This document shows positions 34,758 to 47,353 of a DNA stretch of 64,000 nt, piece by piece. The DNA comes from Lepraria neglecta (Eukaryota; Ascomycota; Lecanoromycetes; Lecanorales; Stereocaulaceae). Each line of letters starts with the position of its first letter. Position 1 is the stretch's first letter. Below the pieces are notes generated by a model. It was not told where the DNA came from and did not search any database. It saw only the letters and a list, made by a program, of their open reading frames with translations. The position numbers and the translations under genes are program-made. The DNA is taken from contig CM065652.1 of NCBI GenBank assembly GCA_033220425.1, forward strand, positions 1,612,001 through 1,676,000, written 5' to 3'.

Positions 34758-36429
34758 GTTTACGGTATTGCTATGGCTTTGGTGTTTGTTAGATGTAAGG
34801 CAAGTCAATGAAGCTGGCAGCTGGAGAAAATTATTGAAGAGCGCGAGTCCAAGACTGGGAGAAGTCAAGCAATTTAAAGAAGTGACGAGCAGGCTAGAAG
34901 AATAACACGGTAACAGTCCTAACACATCCTACCTTGATCACTTGCCGACCCCGCAAAAACAATAGGTTAAATAATTATCATCATGTTCACTGATGACGGG
35001 AGGGCGTTCACTCTTGGCGTGAGAGGCGGAGGAAGTAACCCGGTAAGTATGATCTCCGTGATCATGCGCATAATGTGTACCCTGGTAATCATGTGGTGCA
35101 ACCTTTATGGGGAATTGCTATTTGGTGATCCCCTTGTACGGCGTGTATTGCCTTGTATTCATCCATAAATACAGCCTGGGGCACCCTCAGCCAAGCACGG
35201 GCAGAATGTGTATGCGAGATCTGGCGATAAGATTGGTATTTAAATCTTAACTTCGCGCCCGCTCCAGGGTCTTGGGTTCTGATACGGTATTGGTCAGGAA
35301 TGTAACATTCTAGCATGCAGCTATTCTTCAATCGGCAAGTCCACAAGGATCCTTTGCCCCACTATAGCACCACAATCGAATCGCAATCGTTTCCCCGCCA
35401 TTGGGTTTGTTAGCAGGGGAGGCAAAGGGAGCTTTGTAATGCCGTGACTGGTGGAGACTTTAACCGAGCCGCATTGGACTTTGGATTATAGTGAACAATT
35501 GAGCTCGTGACGTGGTGCTCCATCATGGCCGGTTACAGTCAGGCACTTGTCGTGTCAGATCGGCGTTGACAGCAGAGACGATACAGTATTACAGGTGGGA
35601 GAACATGAGTGCAAAGGCAGCACTGAATGTAGAGGAAATTCGAAGGAGCTCAAGCTTCAAACAAGTCCCTGGATGTGGCTCTCGGACCCTTAAGTTAGGG
35701 CCCGTTTCGGTCACCTCCGGCTTGATCCCCTGCTGATCCTCAGGGTGGCTGCCCCCAGTGCCGCTAGTGGCTTCTCCGGCTAGGCTCGGCTCCTTCTCGG
35801 ACGCGGGGTCTAGACTGCCCCTAGAAATTATTGGAAGAGTATGTTATGCGCGTTGGGAGGCGTGGGTGTAGAAATATCGAGGACTCTGCTTACTCCGGAT
35901 ACTTTGGCGCTGACTGCAGCAAGTAGTGGGTAGTAACATCTCTATCTACCTTAGTAAACGGCTAAACATAGATGATACGACTCTCCGATGGAACTCAAAT
36001 GTTACCTTAACCATCAAAGTTCCTCATTTGGCTTCAGATTACCATTCGCAAAATAAGTGGCCCCTCCGGTGACAGACTTTCGGCCAATTACGCTTGCAAG
36101 ATGCCGTTTCTCGATCTCTGCAGATCACGAGATTTTGCCGAAGAAGCGAACACGTGCATTATCAAACCATGACTCAGCTTATTGGCACAGACCATTACTT
36201 TTTTCGCCTCACTCAGTCCCAGCTCCAGCCAGGCGCCACTCCAGCGTATTGGTAGGAGTAATCAAACGCTGCAAACCTCTTTTGCCACAACTCGGTCGTG
36301 ATCCGTGCTTGGGAGGAAAAGCACTTGGTGGCACGTGAGCCGGGTGGAGCGCATAGTCGGGTGAGTTAGAACGCAAGCATTGTTGGCCAGGATTGCGCAA
36401 AAGCTGCATCAATGGAGCGAACAGTTCCG
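34758..36429. other. 1.7 kb intergenic region
   Basis: Contains the transporter promoter. No further gene, RNA or repeat recognised. Confidence 0.5.
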
Positions 36430-38538
36430 CCCTCTGCGGCCTTATACCCAGCGCATCTACTCGGAGAAGTGCAGGAGGAACAGGATCGTGTGCGCTTTAG
36501 ATGTCGTTGACTTGCAGTCAAAGCCTGCTTACAGAGCCTTGTCGTACACCTAAGTCTCAGCTTATAGAGATGTTGGGTCGTATCCTAGTAAAGAAGACAA
36601 AGTGCTCAGGAGTAAGAAGGGAACCAACAAACATGCATTCAAGGCACCAGCAGCTCTTTTACTCAATTAAAATCTCTTCTAGGAGAACAGAGCAAGATAA
36701 AACTCTGATTTTTGAGCCACGAGATCATCTGCAACGGCTACCCGATATCCATGATAGAGAACTTGCATCATGCCCTTCTCCAGTTGCGGCAAATGGCAGA
36801 TGTCCGATATCTGTGGATTGACGCTATATGTACCAATCAAAGTAACCATAGAGAGCGAGAGCAACAAGTGTCAATCATGGATGACATAATTGCATCCGCA
36901 GAGGAGGTCATTGTCTGGCTTGGGCGACCGAACACGTTCTTCGCTGACTTTCACTGGGCTGTCACCACATTCTATGAGAGAGCCCTGGCCTTGCTCGAGG
37001 AGCGTGGGCAAGATTATACGATGCCCAAATCGATCCATCACGAAGGCTATCAGCAAAGATGTAGGCACGTCAGACCTTGTTTCCCAGCTTTGCGGATAGG
37101 CTAAATTTAACTCCTTGTGTCGCTGGTTCTCACGAGCCTTGGGTTGTGCAAGAAGTTGTCAATTCTCGTGAAATTGTTGTACATTGTGGCGGGGAAAGTA
37201 TTTCGTGGTTGAGCATGTTGCACCTGTCTAAATTATCAAATCAATGCGGCCAAGCATTCGAGCTCGAAGACTTGTTTACGAAACCAGAACATGTAGCGTG
37301 GCTTGAACACCTTGGCAGTATGAGATTATGGCACTGACAGTCCTCGGTGTTTTCCTCCGAGAGTGCCGGGGCTAAGATCCTATTGAGAAACCTCGAAATA
37401 AGGAACCATGCCTCCAAATGGTACACTATGCTCGCCTACGTATGCGATTGGCTCGGCAGATGCGCCTGTCAAGATCCTCGCGACAAGATATACGCTGCAT
37501 TGGCTATTGCCAATAAATGCTCGGACCATGAGGTAAATGGGGGACTTATTCCAGAATATATAGTTTCAATTACGGAGCTTTACAGAACATGGCCTGGAAT
37601 CGAATGGTGCATACCCGGTTTCTTTACTATTTGGCATGTCAGAGGACCAGCCGACGCTCGCCTAATCTCGGGCTGCCAACCTGGGTACCAGAGTTCGCGA
37701 GTGATGAGTTTCAACACGAGCTTGAACCTGTTGTAAACACACTTGCTCACGATGGAACGGCAAGGAAGGTTTCTTATGCACGCGGTCAGGGGGCATCATG
37801 AATCTTGAAGGTGCAAGATTTGATGTAATCAATAGGATCTATCACCAAAGCGTAACTGAGTTAGCCAAATGGGCTGAAGTGCTGTTCGATTTAGATTACT
37901 ATTGTTCGAACAAACAGCACAAAACCACTGGGGTAACTCCAGGAATCTTTTAGCGAACCCTCATCGGAGGTGTCTATCAGACCTTGAGTCCGGCACCTGC
38001 AGCACTCGGTGAATTGTTCGAGAATATCTACTTAACCAAATATCTAATTACATCTATCTCGCCGATGAAAGAGGCGACACAATCTCGAACGCAACGGCTC
38101 TCGTGTCAGGAGTACTTGCAAGGTATGAGGGATGTATGGAAGTTCCTCGGATCGAAGATGTTGATTTAATGTTGGCTAAGTTTGAAGTACGGGACAATGC
38201 AGATATCGGAACCCCTGAGCATGCCCAAATCATGGCGGAAATCGCAAGCCACTATCACTTAGACAGCCCTTTCACCCATAACACAGGTCTTTGTAGCATG
38301 GGGACGACGCCATTTCATTACAGAAAGAGGAATCCTTGGTCTTGGATCCGATAAAGCTTATATCGATGATGAATTTTGGCTGATCGATGGTTCACGCGTA
38401 CCCTTCTTGTTACGGCCCAATGACAAGAGACATTTCGAGTTCATGGGAGAATACTATGTGCACGAGTTCATGAAAGGAGAGATGCTAGACGGAGAATACG
38501 GACTGAAGGATCGGATGACGAAAGAAGAATTGATCTGA
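36430..38538 (+). pseudogene. HET-domain (heterokaryon incompatibility) gene, broken
   Basis: HET-domain landmarks occur in order but in changing frames. QSKPAYRALSYT at 36520-36550 is followed by a stop where Trp-Gly is usual. EIICNGYPISMIENLHHALL and ADVRYLWIDAICTNQSN lie at 36720-36840, AEEVIVWLGRP near 36920, EPWVVQEVVNSREIVVHCGG near 37140, and CQDPRDKIYAALAIA near 37480. The C-terminal module is also present: ITERGILGLGSDKA, DEFWLIDGSRVPFLLRP and GEYYVHEFMKGEMLDGEYG, ending at TGA 38536-38538. At least four frame changes and several stops lie between, so no full protein can be made. HET proteins trigger cell death on fusion of unlike strains. The 5' border is approximate; an intron may lie near 36,680. 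Confidence 0.82.
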
Positions 38539-38542
38539 GATT

Positions 38543-38600
38543 AAAAGGTTGAGAGTCAGCTCACATTCGGAAGGACATGATCAAGTCTCAACCTTTTCAT
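38543..38600. repeat. Inverted repeat just after the HET pseudogene
   Basis: AAAAGGTTGAGA and TCTCAACCTTTT form 12-bp perfect arms about 30 bp apart, directly after the stop codon. It could fold in the 3' UTR of the former gene. Confidence 0.5.
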
Positions 38601-41600
38601 TACTTACACGGACAGACATGTCTAGCAGTGCAGAGTGCACCATTCAGTTGCGCGTCATTTGAGCGAGAGAGGATCTGCATCATTCTGATTGAAAGGAGTT
38701 GAATGGCAGGGGGAGCAGACGTTTTGCTGGGAATAAGCTCGGGCATGATTAGAATAGATCTAGGGGAACAGCCCATAATTTCTCAACATTCAGTCTTTTG
38801 GAAAGAAACCCCCCTTTCAGGCTGAACGGCATGAGAGGCCTTTGTTGCTCCCATTCCGTGCGAGAAGATGCCACTCTCAGTGTGAGCGATTCCCTCAATA
38901 CCTATTTCACAGTTGAGCACGCCCTCAACCACTCCACATCCAATGGCATTTCGCTAAGCCCCTTCAAAGAAATATGATTTAGCGTCGTGCTTTGAGCCCA
39001 GAGACTCTATATCTTCCGCCAATTCATCCCTGTGAGGACCTCTCATCTTCACGAGTCGGAGCGTAGGAGCCCAGCTGAGCACGATGAGAGTGATCAGAAT
39101 GAGGGTAAGCATGAATATAGTAATCTTTTATGCACTGAGATTATGGCCGAGATTTCCAAAAATGACATCGTTGAGTGATATGAAGCCAGATGAGATTGAC
39201 GCTGACGTTCAGACTGGCGAGGGTGGCGATCGTGCGGAGGTGATAACCGTTTCCTGCGTGGATCTCTTCCTTTTCGAGGTCTCCGATCCATAAGATTCCA
39301 GCCAGGAAGATAAGGAATATTGATGGCTGTGACACAAGCATCAAGATCGAATTCGCATCCCCGGAGCGTGTTGCAAAGGGCCAGAGGATGGTGGCGCCCG
39401 TGCCAGATATAGAGGAGAGAACAATTAGCCAGCATGAAAGCTTTGTGGTTTAAAACTCACGGAAGGTCCTGAGGGATGGGTGAGACATTATTTTGTTAAG
39501 GTTCGGAATTTAAATTAGTTATGTTTGTGGATATGGAGGAGGTAGGCGGTGTGACCTATGAAAGAGAAGAGAATTTGTGGGTGGTCTGTGGTGCGTTGGA
39601 AGCGAAAAAGGTGGTGAGTGGATTCATGCTAGCTCTTATGATAGTTGCTTGAATATGCGTGAGAAATTGAGATGGATAAGAGGGCACCTTGGCTTTGAAG
39701 GCATTTGCGCTATTTGGCACAGTTATCACGCACAAATTAGCTCAATATTCGTTGACGAAGCTACCTTATTGCTGTAATGAAGTTTGAGAAGGCGAAACAA
39801 GTCTCCTCAGAAATTGAAGAGGCACACAGCTTTAATCCGTTCAAAGCCAGGATAGAGTGCTCGCAAATTGTGCAGATTGACACTAGGGTTTTGCCGCAAG
39901 ACCAGCTACCATAATCATTTGATAGTCGCCGTTCGAAATATACACCAAAGGCTTTTCGCGATTGCTGTAAATGGAGACGGTCTATTGTTGGCAGTTAGAT
40001 ACTACGTATATCAAGCAATGCTGCCCATGAAGAAAAACAACTAGAACTGTCAGCCAGAACTGAGTTTGCGCTCTGGCAGGACAACTTCTTGACTCGGACC
40101 AGACAGTGAAACCTTCGGTGACTTCCAATGCTTTGTGGGGCTCCATGTGCATTTTATACCAGCTACGAAAGATGTGGATGAACGAGATGTGTTGTCTCTT
40201 GGTCTGGTGCTTGCATCCTTATAACACCTATAACAAAAATGCTGGGGTGAAGCAAGAGAATGTTAGGCAATCTCTCATCGGAGAAACTAGCGACCAAGAT
40301 AGAATACGGTACAAGTTGGTGATCATTGCAGGACTCTCGTCTCACCAATATTTCCACAAAGTGGGTGCACCAGTCAGCCAGTATTGAAGCCGCAAAGGAT
40401 TAACGCTGTCAACAGAAGGGATGATGCGTGGTCGGTTCGCGGGATAGTTGACCACCAAAGCGCTAGTTGAGAATCATCAAGGAGCATGAATAATGTGATG
40501 CACTTCATTGATTAGAAGCACTAGCGTCACTGATTGGGCAGACTTTCATTCCATCAGCAGCCCCCTTCCTTAATTTTTCAAACATGGAACCGAACAATAA
40601 ACATTACACTCTATCCTCCTCCTACTGCAAAGGTCGAACGCAGAATGTGCTTTTCCAAGCTCATCACTTATGACTATTAAACGTTCATCGTTCGGGAACT
40701 TTGAGTCTCAATGTTTCAGAATTTGGTTACGCGTATAATTTAATGTGGAGATGCAGCAATCTTTCCGAAATGTACGGCACCATACGGAAAATTATAGAAG
40801 CCAGGATGAGCTGTCAACGTCTAGTAATTATTGGGACTTTAGCTATCGAAGCCGGCCTCCTTCCTCAATTGCCATCCTGACTACAAAAAGAAGGGTGTAC
40901 TGTCGATGTCTGTCTGACCTCGGACCCATCACAAGCTCCACAGCCAAGCTCCCCAGCCCGGAGGCTTGAAACTTACTCAAAACTTCTCGCACGTCATCCC
41001 TTATTTCTGACCATCACGCTCAATGAAACTGGGAAAAGGGTACAATTATGGATGGCTTCGGAGCTTAGTCTCAGCCGCTACAAAGATATGAGACGTAAGA
41101 TTCTGACGCCAGAATTAAACATAGCTAAGAGCTGTGGCTAGACGCTTCTTGCTGCCCCCTATGAAGTCTCACGTCGTCTTTCCAGGCCATAAGAAGGTGC
41201 ATCTAGTGAGTTATAATGAACGTCCAGACCACCTTTAGTTCTGGTACCCAGTCTGCAAGCCCCCAGAGAGGTCCATCGCTTTCAAATTTCACCTCCACTA
41301 ACGTATCATCGCCAGCTAAACCTTCTGCTTGCTGAGGTTGATGAGCCTGGGTTTGCTCCATCTGGCCCTTCTCCGTTCGGGCTTCATGATCCCGCCGCTC
41401 CTCGACCTTCTTCACCTGCGGCTTGGACTTGCTCCTCTGATTTCGAAATGTAAGAGAGACGAGGAAAATGATGGCGGAGACCAGCATTGCGAACATGTGG
41501 GTATCCCTGATTTGATTATTAAATAATGCAAGCTTATCGGTGCTTTGGTGTTAAGTCTAGGAGTGCCTTCCTTCAAGAAACATTTCGACGGTGAAGAGCC

Positions 41601-43036
41601 TATATATATGGAAGGCTAAGGCATGGAGCGGATGAAGGAGGTTAAAGCAGGTTGCCCTCAGCCAATGGGGGTCTTGTGCGGAGCCGAGGTTTAGGATCTT
41701 TGCCAGGAAGCGATGCAGTTGTGTCGAGGGACTGGAAGTTTGGTGCATCATGTCAAGCTCTCTGGTCGATTTGAGATTGTACAAAGGATGATATGTTCTC
41801 GAGGTACTTTTTGAATACTTTGCTTCATACTTTTGGGCGGATCAACTATCTTGGCTAACCTCCACAGCCACCACAACCCAAAGCCAAACTTGCTCAAACT
41901 TCTCGTACGTGATCTTGGCTACCTAGAAACAAATGGGATCATCACATAAGGCCCAGACCTTAGCACCAAGGCAGCAACTGGGCCTTGTTCTCAATGCCGT
42001 GCGGCTGTGGAAGGAATTTTGTTCAAGCAGTCGTCATTTCGATGATTTCAATTCTAAGACCGGAGATTCGCCACTGTATTTGCTGACAAAGAAAGGTTCG
42101 CGGGTGCAATTAAAGATAAAACCAGGCTCTGTGCTAGGTCCTATTAGCGAGTTCGTGGTTGCACTTGTCAAGAGTTTATGGCATTTGCATCGAGCCCTGA
42201 GTTGACAATGTTATATTCTTGAACGGAAAAGAGCGGGATTTTGTGAACTTCGAAGGCATGGCCGAGCGTTGAATTTGCCAAAGTCAAGGATTCGTTCTGA
42301 TTGTTTCTATCATCCGCGAGAAGGGGTAGGATGAGTAGATTGCTGGACCGTTCAGCGCTTTCTTGCTGGTCATGCGGCTGATGTCATCTCATTTGGCGAC
42401 GATGACCATGGAGGACAAGTCAAGGACCCGGATATTCATGCCAGCGGCACTGGGAGGCTCCGTTGCGCAGATGACCAAGAAGAGCCGGCTGCCCATCTGT
42501 ATTGTTGCACAACTTGATAATCAGGCATTCGCGTGAGGCTCAAAAAAACCTTGGCATGAATCTAATTTGTTTATGCTGTTTCTCGATGGCGAGCTGCAGA
42601 TTTCCATTTGTGCAGGGCGTCAGAAACACTGGAGGACTTTCAGCCTAGCAAATACCTTGAAGTGCGCGGGGATCTCAATTGTACGGTTCTTGGAGCAAAT
42701 AAATCTAGAGATGACGTACTTCACGCTGCAGAGAGTCTTTCAAGTCGATAGGTTTGACCAGGGAAGTTACCCTGGTCCGAGCCTTCGACGCCTGAAGTTG
42801 CCTTAAAATGGAAGGTGCGTGTTGTGGCAACCGTGACACAAGATCTATGCCAGATATGCCTATTTCGACCAGGAGTCCGATGACCAAATGGACTGGTCAA
42901 CATAACACTTGACTCTCTTCTTTCATTGTCAAAGCCATAGCTAACACCAATCCCAGCACGTCGGAAACAATCAACCTCGTCAGCTTCCTCCTTGGCCAAT
43001 CCAAATCAAGCCAAGGATGAACAGCAATACACACGC
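38601..43036. other. 4.4 kb gene-poor region
   Basis: Nothing certain. At 39,030-39,440 the minus strand has pieces with hydrophobic content (SILMLVSQPSIFLIFLAGI) and RTIATLASLNVSVNLIWLH in one frame and a different frame after, perhaps a worn membrane-protein gene. One small candidate gene (41203-41496) is listed separately. The rest is AT-rich and without recognisable repeats. Confidence 0.4.
41203..41496 (-). CDS. Possible small single-pass membrane peptide, unrecognised
   Basis: A 97-codon frame starting MFAMLVSAIIFLVSLTFR, a hydrophobic N-terminal helix, followed by a very charged stretch with Lys/Arg/Glu/Gln (KPQVKKVEERRDHEARTEKG) and a C-terminal aromatic patch. The order of a membrane helix followed by a basic stop-transfer region is what a real small protein would show, but no family is recognised and chance is not excluded. 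Confidence 0.3.
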   Translation of the reverse strand: MFAMLVSAIIFLVSLTFRNQRSKSKPQVKKVEERRDHEARTEKGQMEQTQAHQPQQAEGLAGDDTLVEVKFESDGPLWGLADWVPELKVVWTFIITH

Positions 43037-43624
43037 ATGACTCGCACTCTCATTACGGTCTCTGCATGCGTAAGCCCTCGCCATCATGCCTGATTAAACA
43101 TTTCTAATACTGTGCTAGACTTCTACACCTACGGCCAATCCCTAGGCCATGAGCCCGAGTTCAACATCCTCACCATCATCGACATCGATTGCTCGCGCCT
43201 GAAACCTCCCCCTCCCTCGCTCTGTTACGACCACACTGGTCTCGGCGTCTGCGTTGCCGACGCCTTCTTCGCTGTCCCCAAGAACGGAGCACGGTTTCAA
43301 GGAGCGTTGGATCAGATTCAGAGATTCTTGGACAAGCATGACGACCATGTAGGCTGCGTGGTCATTGTGGTGTCGTGTTACTACGGCATGGATTGGAGTG
43401 TTGCAATGGCAGAGAGGCTGGCTACGGTGTTGGAGAGGTGGACGAGGCTGAGTGTGCATTGTAAGCATTTGGATTTGAAGAGGGAAATGGAGAAGCAGAA
43501 GAAGACGAAGGAGCAAGAACGTTCGGAGAGGGAGGTTGAGAAAAACTGGCCCAGGATTGGACATTGGATTGTTGTTTGGCGGAGATTGGATCGGGAGGTG
43601 GGTGATATATTAAAGGGCAGGTAG
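43037..43624 (+). CDS. RapZ C-terminal-domain-like protein
   Basis: The main exon (43119-43624) reads DFYTYGQSLGHEPEFN, then PPPPSLCYDHTGLG, VVIVVSCYYGMDWSVAMAER and LSVHCKHLDLKREMEKQ, with a lysine/glutamate-rich tail. This follows the fungal proteins that resemble the C-terminal domain of bacterial RapZ: a Cys-rich loop, then W/R-SVA, ERLA, and an H-x-DL near the end. The probable first exon is ATG 43037-43069 (MTRTLITVSAC) with a 49-bp intron (GTAAGC...GCTAG). The reading is then off by one base at the junction, so the 5' end is uncertain and the gene may be slightly damaged. Function in fungi is unknown. Confidence 0.5.
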
Positions 43625-45211
43625 GACTTGTATGATGGTTATCAGCCAGGCGAATGTACAACAATCAACATTGGAAAGCTGGCGAGCGTCAAGAAACTTC
43701 GGACCCACCTTCATGGAAGTTCCATTTGCAGCTCTAATCACGAGATTAAGGGCTCAACTAGGCGGCTGCTGACCCCTGATTTGACCGATTCGTTCGGACT
43801 AAATCCCAGACAATGCACCACCCGTTTCTTCTCGAGAGATCTTCCATGCCGGTTTGGGAATGCTATTACTATGAATGGAAACGTGACTCCGGTGCTGTGA
43901 TCTGCCTTGCTATAGTCTAGAATGTAGAGCCAGATTCCAAATATATTTTCCTACTCATGCTACAATGAAGGGAAGCTCAAGGAACGAAACAGAAAGCCCA
44001 TCAATCAACACTCGCGATACCAGACAACATTCACCAAGTTCGCCTTCCAGAATCATGACATATGCCGAAGTTTGATTTTATCGACTTTCCATCGTTTCCC
44101 ACGCAAGATAAGGAAACCGTCAATCTGGCCAGATACCAGGCATCCTGGACTTTCGTTTCTGTTGAATTATAAGTGTTGAATTATAAGCTTATCTATAGCT
44201 TTATATAATGGCAACGGTTTTGGTATATATAAGAGCTGGCTATATAGACAGCTCTAGGATGCAGAAATAATCTTTGAAGCTTTGTATGGTTCGGATGGTT
44301 CCAGGATACTCGTCGCCATATCGCCATGTGCGAATGAGCCATCCGGTGCCATCTCACCATCTGCGAATAGGCAATCCGGTGCCATATCGCCATGTGTCGA
44401 ATAGGCAATCCAGTGCCATATCGCCATGTGTCGAATAGGCAATCCAGCGCCATGTCGCCATGTGCGAATGAGCCATCCGGTGCCATCTCACCATCTGCCG
44501 AATAGGCAGTCCATCGCCATATCGCCATCTGCGAATAGGCAATCCATCGCCATATCGCCATCTGCGAATGAGCCATCCGGTGCCATATCGCCGTGTGTCG
44601 AATAGGCAATCTATCGCCATATCGCCGTGTCGAATAGGCAATCCATCACCATATCGCCATGTGCGAATAGGCAACCAGACCGCCAGATCGCCATGTGCGA
44701 ATAGGCAATCCGCCGCCATATCGCCATCTGCAAATAATAATCCGGTGCCATATCGCCATGTGCATCATAGGCAGTGTATGCTATATCGCCATCTGCGAAT
44801 GAGCAATCCGGTGCCATATCGCTATGTGCGAATAGGCAATCCGGTGCCATATCGCCATGAGCAGAATGGGCAATCATGTAGACCGTGCGGTACGCCTGTC
44901 TGATGCCTCATGCGATACGCCTTGTATCATGTTTTATGCGATACGCTTCTTTCATGCTTTTCATGCGGAAAGCTTATTCTATGTAAAGGCTTGGCTCTAG
45001 GGCATATGTAGAAGGCTCTACACCTAGGAGAGCTCACCAAGTAAAATATTAATCTTCAGGGTATTTCAATAAATCGATATTGGATATCCTACTATTTGCT
45101 TCGCTCTGATATATCGGTTCTTAGTATCCTTATCCACCTGTTACCTTTCTAGCTCTGCTCAGTCAGTATACCCTAAGGTGGCCTGCGTTTTTTGAAATCT
45201 TTCCAACAGTT
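43625..45211. other. Intergenic region holding a minisatellite
   Basis: Apart from the 33-bp tandem repeat (44290-44875) no gene is seen. GAATTATAAG is repeated directly near 44165. The sequence from 44,900 to 45,180 has no content I recognise. Confidence 0.5.
44290..44875. repeat. 33-bp minisatellite, about 17 units
   Basis: Tandem copies of a unit of 33-34 bp, about GGTGCCATATCGCCATGTGC followed by GAATAGGCAATCC, with variants in which GTGTGCG becomes TGTGTCG or TCTGCG. Because 33 is divisible by three and the unit has no stop in several frames, both strands show long open frames of a repeated 11-residue motif (MAIWRRIAYSH-like on the minus strand). These are shadows of the repeat, with no start context or flanking exons. 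Some units differ by one or two bases in length. Confidence 0.9.
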
Positions 45212-47353
45212 TCAAGCCATAAAACCTTTCCATCTTGGCAGCTCTTTTTTTAGCCGTTTCTCAGCGCGCTCTTGCGCATGGTACAATTTCCACTGCCAGG
45301 CATTGTGCTCCGGCGTCTTATATTTTGGCTCACGGCAAAGGGACCAGATTGGCCAGACGATGGGCCAAAGGACCTCCCACTGACTGCTTCCCTGTGTAGG
45401 GACGGTACGAACATAATTTTCATCCGCATATATATTCATATGTTTGAACTCTTCTCTCAGGAGATAAGCAGGGGAATTGGGATCAATCCACCAGTTCCAC
45501 CAGACAGCAGGACTGCTGCCGAACTCGAAAACAAGCTGACGTGGATTTGGACACGCATTGTGATTGAAGTCTTCAACCCTGAAAGTCAATTGCATCCTAT
45601 CCTCGTGTAAGGCTATTTCTCTTTCGAGGTAGGCCAACACATCGAATCCTTCGCTGGCCAAGACACGCAACCATTCGTCCGCGATCTCCCTGGAGTGAAA
45701 GCTGGATTCATAGTCGACAAAGAGTTCGTCAAGCGGTGTACCAACAGTATCATGACTCCATGGATATGGGTGCTCGTTCTTTACGCGGCACTGACGCGGC
45801 ACGGGAGCATGGACGTCAGCACCTTTACGAATTAGCTTTCGGATGAGAGGTTCAGCTCCCGGAGATCGTGAGAAAAGGCGTAAGGCTACAGCCAGGGGAG
45901 GAAATAAGTTCTGTTCATCATCTGGGTAAAGCTCTTCATATTCGACCAAGCTCTGCGACAGGATGAATTCCAGGCCTTCGACGGGTCCATCATATTTCTC
46001 AAGGCAAATTGAGGAGGTGTCAAAAGTGATGTCATCTTGGGGCTGGACCATAATGCGTAATGTGTCTAGGAAATTCTCCGTTGAAGCTGGTCGGCAACGC
46101 AGAAACCTTTTAACCGAATACTCTCCAGTGCCTACAGCGTGCATAGCTTCTCTGGGAAAGTTGGACATTAGCTAGGGCTTTTTCTACAAGGAGACAGCTG
46201 ACGTACTCCCCTGGTCGGTGTGGTTCTACACCAATTCGGCGCAAAAAGGCACAGGTTTCCGCCTGTTCATACAAAGCTGTGTACTAGATACTTGCAATCA
46301 GCCCATGTTCAACCCGATTCTTCGAACAGGTATACGTACAAAGAGCAAGCTCCGACCTAGTACGTTCAAAGCAAATGGGCTTACGCTGCCACTACTGAAC
46401 GCCGCTTGGAGACCCTCTATATCGCCACGTTCACACATATAGTGGACTGGGTTGTCGCCTCGTATTACCGGGTGACAACTCAATGATGTCGGAACTCTAC
46501 CATACATATCAAGGAAACGCATCTCAAATGCATAGCCGGCGAAGGATGGGGCGATGGTTATAGTTTTCTCCTGGGCGATAGGTCTATATCTCCTAAGGCG
46601 TTGAGAGGAGCTGCTAGCAAAAGTTGACTTTGTGTGGACGCCTACAGCGCCAAAAATGCCGAAGTACCGGACCGCATCCGTACTCTTCTTCACTAGGCTG
46701 AGATTCTGACTGAAGACAGAGATGTGCGAGCTCGACTCTTGTCTGCAGTATGAAGTCGGAGTTTCCTCATGTCCGGGAACAGTTCTACCCCATGTGGCAA
46801 CTGCAGTGGGCAGTCTACCATTGGAGTTCGTCAATTGTATATGGTGCAGCCTTTAAGAGTCAGCGGTGACCGCATCCCATACTGGAAAGAGAATCGGGTA
46901 CTGGAGTTGCCATGAATTGCTGATCATAGCACATTGCAAGTTCGTCGTAGCATCTCTTAATTGATTCTGGAGATGCTGAATATCCTCCTTCTTGGAGACC
47001 ATTCTGAAAGAAGCCCATACTCTTGAAACTCTATGTCGACGATCCAAAGACTTTTTCAGATCCCTTAAAAAGTCCTCGAGGCCCTTGATCCCTTTCTTGC
47101 AGTTTCCCAAGGCATACGCGATGGACTCTGGTGAACCAGGCAAGCGTAAAACCAGGAACTGCTGCTCGAGAAGACAATGTGCTTGATCCAAGGTCATGCG
47201 CATCTGGTCCAGAGCCTTGCAGAGGCTGGCGAGCTCGGCGGGTGCGCCCCGAATGTTGCGCAAGAACCTGCTGACATCATCGATAGTTCCAGCGAGTTGG
47301 ATGGCTAAGGAGACGACAGCGAAGACACCTGAGGTAGCAGAAACCACATCCAT
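45212..47353 (-). CDS. PigL_N-type fungal protein with ankyrin-like region, probable
   Basis: The N-terminus (47353-46853) starts MDVVSATSGVFAVVSLAIQL and has the helical pattern of the domain found at the start of many fungal STAND/ankyrin proteins (PigL_N / fungal N-terminal domain): SRFLRNIRGAPAEL, then LEDFLRDLKK. A second open part (46834-46298) has HPVIRGDNPVHYMCERGDIE and GLQAAFSSG, an ankyrin-like repeat in the wording typical of this family. A third part (46168-45212, 318 codons) has LIRKLIRKGADVHAP and a conserved-looking acidic/aromatic end. Introns would be needed near 46,840 and 46,230. I could not find splice sites that keep frame at the first, so the gene may carry a frameshift. 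Likely role: self/non-self or stress sensing, inferred from family only. Confidence 0.55.

Noticed and set aside
44290-44875. CRISPR-like array
   Set aside because: The units are contiguous, with no unique spacers, and the genome is fungal.
44193-44903. Repetitive peptides of 60-138 residues on both strands
   Set aside because: They come from the 33-bp minisatellite; no frame is favoured.
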